This document shows, piece by piece, positions 23,248 to 28,492 of a stretch of DNA of 28,492 bases. Source of the DNA: CAZEDU01 sp964511185 (GTDB lineage Bacteria; Myxococcota; Myxococcia; Myxococcales; Myxococcaceae); contig CAZEDU010000064.1 in NCBI GenBank assembly GCA_964511185.1, positions 1-28,492 on the forward strand. Reading direction: 5' to 3'. Both the position numbers and the translations under genes were made by a program. Position 1 is the stretch's first letter; the number at the start of each line of letters is the position of its first letter. A model generated the notes under the pieces. The model saw only the letters and a list, made by a program, of their open reading frames with translations. It made no database searches and had not been told where the DNA came from.

Positions 23248-24762
23248 TCATCGCGGCGCCGCGTAGATCACCACCACCCAATATTTTCCCTGACCGAACC
23301 GGCTCGAGTCACCTCGCGCCGTGCCGATGCCGACGCGTCTGTTGCGCGCATCGGCCAGGTTCTCCGAGTCGGTGACCAGGGCGGGGCTGTCGGCGATGAA
23401 GAAGTCGACCGAGGTGGCCCCGACGTCCGGCATGGCGCGGAAGACGCGATCGTGCAGCCGCTCTCCGCGGAGCTCGCTCTTGGGCTCCTGCGCTGCGAGG
23501 GCCTTCTCGGCGTGATCCGCCGCGAGGCGCTCGAGGGTCTTGTCGCGAGTCAGCTTGGGCAGCTGGAGCTCGGCGCGGCGGCGCTCGACGGCGCGGTACG
23601 CCACCACGAGCGGCTCGCCTTCGAGCGCTGGGCTGGTCGACGCGAGCACCTGCACGACGCGAGCCTGCGTGCGGCCGTTCACCTGTTCGAAGGTGACGCC
23701 GATTCCGATCCGTTCGTGCTTGGGCTCGAGGAGGTTCTTGCGGTGCCCGGGGCTGTGCTCGATGCCGAAGTGCGCCGCCAGCGGTCCGCTCGCAAGCCCG
23801 AGGTTCTCACCGGCGCCCGCGAAGCGGTAGCCGGCGCGGTGGAGGCGCGCGCGCAGATCGCTGCCGTCGGGGGCGACGTGGGCGAAGAAGTTCTCCGCGC
23901 TCATGCGGTCGCTGTAGGCCTGCGCGATGAGGTTCAGCGCGGTGTCCTCGCGAACGAAGCCGAGGCCCTGACTCCTCCGCAGCGCGTTGATCCGCTCGAG
24001 GATCGCCTCGCGGGCGGCATCGACGGTCTTGGGCTCCGGGACGTCGACCGAGGCGGCGAGCTGGGCGGCGTCGCCGACGTCGACGAAGAACAGCCCGGCG
24101 ACGTCTGGGCCGCGCTCCGAGCGGGCGAGGACCTCGAGCGTGAAGCGGCCCGTCTCCTTGAAGACGATGTCGCCGCAGAAGGACACCTCGTCGGTGTGCT
24201 TGGCGGACGCCCTTCGCTCGCGGGCGGGGACCTTGTCGACCTGCCCGCCGGGCCGGGTGACGAAGATCTCCGGCTGCCGATGGCCCTGGCGCAACGTCCC
24301 GCACAAAGAAGCCTTGGCTCCCGCTCGCGGCACGCGGCGCGAAAAGGGCTCGAGCTCCAGCCTGCGCTCGGCGAGCAAGATGACCGCCGCGCTCGCGTCC
24401 TGGGTCTCGACGACGCCGATGCCCAGGTGGCTGGCGGGTTGGTCGGTGAGGTCGCGTCGGTCCTGCAGCGCCTCCAGCACTTCGGCGAGCGACGAGGCGC
24501 GGACGATGATCGCGCGTGGCGACGCGTCGTGACCGCCGGCCATGGAGATCGCCTCGGTCATGCGCAGCATCTCCCCGGCGCGCGCGGCCGAGGTGTTGGC
24601 GGCCTCTCGCGCGAGGCGCTTCGCGGCGTCCTCGAGCGGTGTGTCCGGCTTGGGCGCGGAGCGGCCCACGCGCTCGAAGGTCTCGCGCACGTTGATGAGG
24701 AGCTTGGCTTCGCCTTCGGCCGGCGTGACGGCGAGCGCGGCGACGAGGATGGCGGAGAGCAT
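23248..24762 (-). CDS. Secreted CAP/SCP-domain protein with possible triple CAP architecture
   Basis: A 504-residue exported protein. A short hydrophobic N-terminus (MLSAILVAALAVTPAEG) is a likely signal peptide. Residues 253-374 are a complete CAP/SCP domain, with NFFAHVAPDG (His295), GENLG (Glu319), HSPGHRKNLLEP (His340) and ERIGIGVTF. Residues 20-135 end in HLGIGVVETQDASAAVILLA and residues 388-502 end in RVGIGTARGD then YWVVVIYA, both like the final strands of a CAP fold without its His/Glu residues. A beta-rich region lies at 145-230. The role is unknown; bacterial CAP proteins are usually extracytoplasmic. ATG at 24762 overlaps the upstream gene stop by one base (TGATG). Confidence 0.87.
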   Translation of the reverse strand: MLSAILVAALAVTPAEGEAKLLINVRETFERVGRSAPKPDTPLEDAAKRLAREAANTSAARAGEMLRMTEAISMAGGHDASPRAIIVRASSLAEVLEALQDRRDLTDQPASHLGIGVVETQDASAAVILLAERRLELEPFSRRVPRAGAKASLCGTLRQGHRQPEIFVTRPGGQVDKVPARERRASAKHTDEVSFCGDIVFKETGRFTLEVLARSERGPDVAGLFFVDVGDAAQLAASVDVPEPKTVDAAREAILERINALRRSQGLGFVREDTALNLIAQAYSDRMSAENFFAHVAPDGSDLRARLHRAGYRFAGAGENLGLASGPLAAHFGIEHSPGHRKNLLEPKHERIGIGVTFEQVNGRTQARVVQVLASTSPALEGEPLVVAYRAVERRRAELQLPKLTRDKTLERLAADHAEKALAAQEPKSELRGERLHDRVFRAMPDVGATSVDFFIADSPALVTDSENLADARNRRVGIGTARGDSSRFGQGKYWVVVIYAAPR

Positions 24763-25058
24763 CAACCCGCCAGGCGGAAGGAGATCTTCGAGACGGTGCC
24801 CTTGCCGAGCCGCTGGGCGAGGCGGGCCTTCAGGTCGCCTTCACGCTGCTCGAGCTCGTGCGCCCAACGCGGGGAGGCGACGCTCACCACCAGGGTGGTG
24901 CCTTCGAACGTGAGCGGCGTGGTGACGCGCGCGATCTGGCCGCCGACGATCTCGTCCCAGACCGGCTTGAGCTGACGGGCGCGGCCGGTGTTGCGCGCCA
25001 CCTCGGCGAGGACCGAAGGGAGCAGCTCGCGGAGCGCATTGAAGTCGTTCTGGGCCAT
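24762..25058 (-). CDS. DUF721 / DciA-like protein
   Basis: A 98-residue protein matching the DUF721 pattern: LRELLPSVLAEVARNTGRAR, then LKPVWDEIVGGQIARVTTPL and LVVSVASPRWAHELEQREGD. DUF721 includes DciA, a loader of the replicative helicase DnaB in bacteria lacking DnaC; whether this short copy does that is not known. The start is ATG 25058; the longer open frame upstream has no similarity and was excluded. No good ribosome-binding site is visible. The stop overlaps the CAP gene start as TGATG, implying coupled translation of two unrelated-looking proteins. Confidence 0.88.
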   Translation of the reverse strand: MAQNDFNALRELLPSVLAEVARNTGRARQLKPVWDEIVGGQIARVTTPLTFEGTTLVVSVASPRWAHELEQREGDLKARLAQRLGKGTVSKISFRLAG

Positions 25059-25246
25059 GGCTTCGAAGCGGAATTGTCGGGCGAACCTTCGCGGCTGCCA
25101 AGAGAAGCTTTGTTCGCGGCGCGGGTGTCGTGGTTTTTCTGTCGCGAGGGAATTGACTTCAGCGAAATGATTCGGACGGCACGGGATTCGCCTGCATCCG
25201 CGGCGCCGCCACACGGGCCGGGCGATGTTGCGGTGCGTCAGGACCT

Positions 25247-25267
25247 CCTTTCTTCTCGGAAGAAGGG
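25247..25267. other. Hairpin-forming inverted repeat in the divergent intergenic region
   Basis: CCTTTCTTC (25247-25255) and GAAGAAGGG (25259-25267) pair with one T-G pair around a TCG loop, 13 nt upstream of a strong -35 element. It lies in the 285-nt region 25059-25343, in which no gene was seen. It could be a regulator site or a terminator-like element. Confidence 0.35.
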
Positions 25268-25280
25268 CCGCCCCTTCGGC

Positions 25281-25309
25281 TTGACAAGGCTGGGGTCGGT
25301 TCCTTGAAT
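25281..25309 (+). promoter_or_regulatory. sigma70-type promoter of the large lipoprotein gene
   Basis: A perfect TTGACA at 25281-25286 and TTGAAT at 25304-25309 (four of six consensus bases) are separated by 17 nt. The predicted transcript start is near 25316, 28 nt upstream of the ATG at 25344. Confidence 0.75.
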
Positions 25310-25343
25310 GCCCGCTCTTTTTTCCTACTTGGAGCCTTTGCAC

Positions 25344-27986
25344 ATGAAGTCAGCCAACCGCCTCGCACTGTTCTCCGCGCTCTGCGTTGGAGCCGTCGCG
25401 CTCTTGGGATGTCCCCCAGAGAAGAAGCCACAAGACGAAGAGGGGCTCCCCGAGTTCTGCGCCACCGAGGCGGACTGCCCGGATCCCAACCTGTTCGTGT
25501 GCAACCAGGCGACTCAGAAGTGTGAGCCGAGCTGCACGCGGAAAGAGGACTGTAGCGCCGACGTTCGCGGGGAGTACGCGCTCGACTACTGCGCTTCGAA
25601 CCTGGGCTGCCAGTGTGACGACCTGCGCTGCGTCGCTTCGCTGTGCGGCAGCGACGCCGATTGCGGCTCGCAGGTCTGCCGCAACGGTCAATGCGTGGCG
25701 CCGCCCGCGGCCTCGAGCGTGGCCTCGTGCGAGATCACTCCCGACTTCGTCGCCGTTCGGGCCGGGAGCAAGGTGCGGTTCTGGGTGTCGACGTGGGACG
25801 CCAACAAGGCGCCGGTGGTGCTGACCGAGGGCGCGACCTGGAGCTCGACCCACGGCGCGGTGACGGCCGCGGGCACCTCGGGCCGAACCGTCGAGTTCGA
25901 CGTCGCCGCGAGCGGGACCGTCGTCGGTCCGGTCGACGCGGTGCAGGCCACGGCGGGCAGCGCCACCTGCAAGGCGAAGGTGTTGGTGCTCCCCGGCAGC
26001 GTGCCGAGCGGCAGCCTGGACGTGCTGCTCACCGACGAGCTGACCGGCCGGCCCATCTCGGGCGCGACGGTCGTGGCGACCACCCCCACCGCGCCGGTGA
26101 CCACGCACGACACACAGACGACCGATGGCAACGGCTACGCGCGGCTCACCGTGTCCTCGGGCAAGACGACGGTGACGGCCTTCCACGCCGAGTACAACTA
26201 CCTGACCATCGCCAACTACGACACCGGGTCGGCGTCGGCGGACGCGCGCTTCCTGTCGATGGTGGTGCGCCGCAACCAGGTCGCCAAGTACGGCGGCTAC
26301 AAGGGCACCTTCCAGAACGTGCCGCAGACCTCGAACGTGCACGCGGGCATCGCCGGCATGTCGTTGCCCGGCTCGATTCTCGACCTGTCGCAGACCCAGC
26401 TGCTCGGCCCCAGCACCCCGACCGACATCAACCTGGGCAGCATCGAGCAGAAGGGCCTGCCGATCCCCGCGGGCGTGTACCTGGGCTTCAGCCAGGACGT
26501 GATCAAGCCGACCTACGCGGCGCAGGGCTTGGCGGGCGTCTGCTACGACGGCGCGGCGCCGAACGAGTCGGCCATCTCGACCGGCACCTGCGGCGTGCGC
26601 TCGGCGTGGGCGATGTCGGGTGACGTGGCGATCAGCCAGCTGCCGCTCGACGCCTTCGGCAACGGCCTGTCGGGCATCAAGTTCGACGAGATGCTCTCGA
26701 AGGTGCTGCCGCTCTTCAAGACGTTCACCTCGTCGGTTCGGCGGGACGTGCAGTTCAGCTTGAAGACCACCACCAAGCTCACCAACGGAGAGTACGACTT
26801 CAACACCAGCGACTACGTGACGGTGGACCACGACTTCAAGGGCGTGCCGCTCGCGTTCAACTTCGCGGTGAGCGCGCCGGATCTGCCGAAGTTCGGCGGC
26901 ACGTACGTCGACGGCGTGATCGTCCTGGGTGGCGCGCTCGCTCCGGGCCGCGGGGTGGTTCCGCTCGGCCTGGGCGCGGGGGTGAACACCAACCCGGCCG
27001 ACGCGAAGTCCGACATTCAGGGCGAGCTCAAGTCGCCGGGGCTGATCGGGCTGCGCATGGCCCCGACGCACAGCGGCCTGGAGGGCACCGACTACGGGGT
27101 GATCGCGTTGGCGGTGTCGCTCAAGAGCGCGACCAACGCGGCGCTGGGCGTGGCGAGCAGCGCCTTGTTCGCGCGCGTGCCGAACAACCGCATCGCGTTC
27201 GACCCGGGCGGCGCGGCGCCGGTGTCGCTCGGCAGCTCGTTCCTCAACATGCCGGAGAACGCGAAGTTCAACTACACCAACAGCGCGGTGGGGGCGATTG
27301 GCGCGCGTTCGTTCCGCTTCACCACCAACCCGGGCCTGACGGGCTCGACGATGGTGCGCGTCGCCTTCACCGACACCAACGACAAGCGCTGGGTGGTGCT
27401 GTTCGACCAGGCGGAGGGCGGCTTCAGCCTCCCCGCCGCGCCGGGCGGGGCGCTGCCGGACCGGCTGTTCCACACGAACAACTCGAACGGCGAGCGGTCG
27501 GACATGGTGGTGCAGGCGATTCGGATCAACGACAACCCGAGCGGCGGGGGCTCCGACGTCGGCTTCGCGCGCCTGGTGGAGCTGAACAGCATCAACGCGG
27601 ACCGGCTGTCGGATTTCCTGACCGGCTTCTCGTTCGTCAGCTACAGCCGCCCGAAGATCCGCTGGGTGGCGCCGGCCAATGCGGGTGAGGCGGTGACCGG
27701 GTCGGTCAAGGTTCGGGTCTCGTCGTTCAAGATTGGCACCAACACGGCGGACGACGGCTTCGTTCGCCTGACGTTCGCCAACGGATCGGGCAGCTGCACC
27801 CCGGTCGACGGCAACGTGGAGACCGGCGCTGGAACGGGCGAGGTGAGCATGTCGATTCCGGCCGGCTGCACGGGCCAGAACGTGACGCTGACCGCGACGC
27901 TGTTCCAGAACCCGCCCCCTGGCGGCGGCGCGGCCACGGCGGTCACCCCGCCGGTGTCGAGCTCGATTCAGGCCAACGTCCAGTAA
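25344..27986 (+). CDS. Large lipoprotein with Cys-rich N-terminus, unknown function
   Basis: An 880-residue exported protein. The signal ends in the lipobox ALLGC (Cys23). Residues 35-125 contain many Cys in disulphide-type repeats (TEADCPDPNLFVCNQATQKC, GSDADCGSQVCRNGQC). Residues 130-220 look like an Ig-like fold. About 225-300 resemble a carboxypeptidase-regulatory-like beta domain (LTDELTGRPISGATVVATTP, TDGNGYARLTVSSGKTTVTA). The rest is Gly/Ser/Thr-rich beta structure, ending with another Ig-like segment. The ATG at 25344 with TTGGAG upstream fits the lipoprotein signal; an ATG at 25308 lies inside the -10 element and is excluded. It is likely outer-membrane or surface attached. Confidence 0.9.
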   Translation: MKSANRLALFSALCVGAVALLGCPPEKKPQDEEGLPEFCATEADCPDPNLFVCNQATQKCEPSCTRKEDCSADVRGEYALDYCASNLGCQCDDLRCVASLCGSDADCGSQVCRNGQCVAPPAASSVASCEITPDFVAVRAGSKVRFWVSTWDANKAPVVLTEGATWSSTHGAVTAAGTSGRTVEFDVAASGTVVGPVDAVQATAGSATCKAKVLVLPGSVPSGSLDVLLTDELTGRPISGATVVATTPTAPVTTHDTQTTDGNGYARLTVSSGKTTVTAFHAEYNYLTIANYDTGSASADARFLSMVVRRNQVAKYGGYKGTFQNVPQTSNVHAGIAGMSLPGSILDLSQTQLLGPSTPTDINLGSIEQKGLPIPAGVYLGFSQDVIKPTYAAQGLAGVCYDGAAPNESAISTGTCGVRSAWAMSGDVAISQLPLDAFGNGLSGIKFDEMLSKVLPLFKTFTSSVRRDVQFSLKTTTKLTNGEYDFNTSDYVTVDHDFKGVPLAFNFAVSAPDLPKFGGTYVDGVIVLGGALAPGRGVVPLGLGAGVNTNPADAKSDIQGELKSPGLIGLRMAPTHSGLEGTDYGVIALAVSLKSATNAALGVASSALFARVPNNRIAFDPGGAAPVSLGSSFLNMPENAKFNYTNSAVGAIGARSFRFTTNPGLTGSTMVRVAFTDTNDKRWVVLFDQAEGGFSLPAAPGGALPDRLFHTNNSNGERSDMVVQAIRINDNPSGGGSDVGFARLVELNSINADRLSDFLTGFSFVSYSRPKIRWVAPANAGEAVTGSVKVRVSSFKIGTNTADDGFVRLTFANGSGSCTPVDGNVETGAGTGEVSMSIPAGCTGQNVTLTATLFQNPPPGGGAATAVTPPVSSSIQANVQ

Positions 27987-28004
27987 GCCGTTCGACAGTC
28001 ATTA

Positions 28005-28034
28005 GGCCCGCGGTCCAGCACTGGATCGCGGGCC
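28005..28034 (+). terminator. Hairpin terminator after the large lipoprotein gene
   Basis: A 13-bp stem (28005-28017 with 28022-28034, one G-T pair) closes a GCAC tetraloop, 18 nt after the stop codon. The tail is GTTGTGTTC, a poor T-run, so termination may be partial. Confidence 0.75.
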
Positions 28035-28082
28035 GTTGTGTTCTCACGCGGCTCTCTCTCCTCGAGGAACGACGGACCCATC

Positions 28083-28492
28083 ATGGCGATCTCGGTCGAC
28101 TTCAACTTGGCAACGGCGGAGCAGGTCGGTGGCGGCGGGTTGACCCGGGCGGCGCTCGAGTCGCTGGCGGGAAGGACGAAGGCCGCGCACGCGTGGATCG
28201 GCCAGCGGCGGTCGTCGGGGCAGCTCGCCTTCATGGACCTGCCGACCGATCGGCAGGCGGCGGAGGCGGCGATGGGGCTGGGGCGCGAGCTGTCGATGTT
28301 CGACAACGTCCTGGTGCTGGGCATTGGCGGCAGCTCGCTGGGCGCCAAGGCGCTGTTCAACGCGCTGTGCCCGGCGACGCACAACCTGATGCCGCGCGCG
28401 TCGCGCCCGAACGGCGCCCGGCTGTTTTTTCCAGACAACGCCGACCCGACGACCTTCGCGGCGCTGCTCGAGACGTTGGACTTGCGGCGGAC
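28083..28492 (+). CDS. pgi: Glucose-6-phosphate isomerase, N-terminal part (truncated by window)
   Basis: The frame stays open from ATG 28083 to the window end, giving 136 residues of a protein of usually 440-550. The motif VLVLGIGGSSLGAKAL (GIGGSSLG at residues 80-87) is the phosphate-binding N-terminal signature of glucose-6-phosphate isomerase, and FFPDNADPTTF follows as in the family. The short N-terminus ahead of the motif fits the shorter bacterial form. The enzyme interconverts glucose 6-phosphate and fructose 6-phosphate in glycolysis and gluconeogenesis. GAGGAA at 28064-28069 is a rather distant ribosome-binding sequence. It follows the terminator, so it is probably a separate transcript. 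Confidence 0.93.
   Translation, partial: MAISVDFNLATAEQVGGGGLTRAALESLAGRTKAAHAWIGQRRSSGQLAFMDLPTDRQAAEAAMGLGRELSMFDNVLVLGIGGSSLGAKALFNALCPATHNLMPRASRPNGARLFFPDNADPTTFAALLETLDLRR

Noticed and set aside
25308..25343. ATG at 25308 as start of the large lipoprotein
   Set aside because: It lies inside the -10 element, and the extra residues would bury the lipoprotein signal peptide.
25059..25343. N-terminal extension of the DUF721 protein up to 25343
   Set aside because: The added 95 residues are Arg-rich, unlike any DUF721 protein, and overlap the divergent promoter.
25350..27473. A 707-codon minus-strand frame opposite the lipoprotein gene
   Set aside because: The plus strand has promoter, ribosome-binding site, lipobox and terminator. 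The opposite frame is Arg/His/Gly-rich without a domain.

Overview
The window is GC-rich, with codon third positions almost always G or C. It looks like chromosome from a myxobacterium (Myxococcota, probably near the Cystobacterineae). That placement is inference. It rests on the base composition, the FHA plus sigma54-activator-like regulator, the TPR lipoproteins, and a long lipoprotein with a Cys-rich N-terminus. No rRNA, tRNA, insertion sequence, prophage or CRISPR array was seen.

Positions 1 to about 12.4 kb hold the downstream part of the S10-spc-alpha ribosomal protein superoperon, all on the + strand: rpsC (3' end), rplP, rpmC, rpsQ, rplN, rplX, rplE, rpsN, rpsH, rplF, rplR, rpsE, rpmD, rplO, secY, adk, map, infA, rpmJ, rpsM, rpsK, rpsD, rpoA, rplQ. 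Gene order is the classical one. It ends at a strong bidirectional hairpin terminator at 12396-12430. secY is broken by an apparent single missing base after 6209, most simply a sequence or assembly error. Zinc-binding (Cys) forms of S14, S4, L36 and L24 are present. Several ribosomal proteins carry charged or Ala-rich tails. Most of the longer spacers contain RNA hairpins, including all those from infA to rplQ that exceed 60 nt.

From 12.4 to 16.1 kb four genes run leftward: a TPR lipoprotein, a PlsC-type acyltransferase, a second TPR lipoprotein and a single-span membrane protein. They read as an envelope-related operon.

From 16.2 to 20.6 kb a tight + strand cluster encodes a deoxynucleoside kinase, a DUF2314-type protein of unknown function, an FHA/GAF-like/AAA+/Fis protein, and pseudouridine-5'-phosphate glycosidase (PsuG). 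Two of the three junctions overlap by 4 nt. The AAA+ protein has lost the GAFTGA loop and the Walker B acidic pair, so it is unlikely to be a working sigma54 activator. This cluster is the best candidate for something undescribed.

From 20.6 to 25.1 kb lie a soluble lytic transglycosylase (- strand) with a good promoter and an overlapping dyad operator, a 77-residue four-Cys protein (+), and a - strand pair: a short DUF721/DciA-like protein translationally coupled to a secreted protein with one intact and two apparent degenerate CAP modules. From 25.3 kb a strong sigma70-like promoter drives an 880-residue lipoprotein, followed by a hairpin terminator and the start of glucose-6-phosphate isomerase, cut by the window end. 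The largest unassigned stretch is 25059-25343 (285 bases), which holds a hairpin and that promoter.
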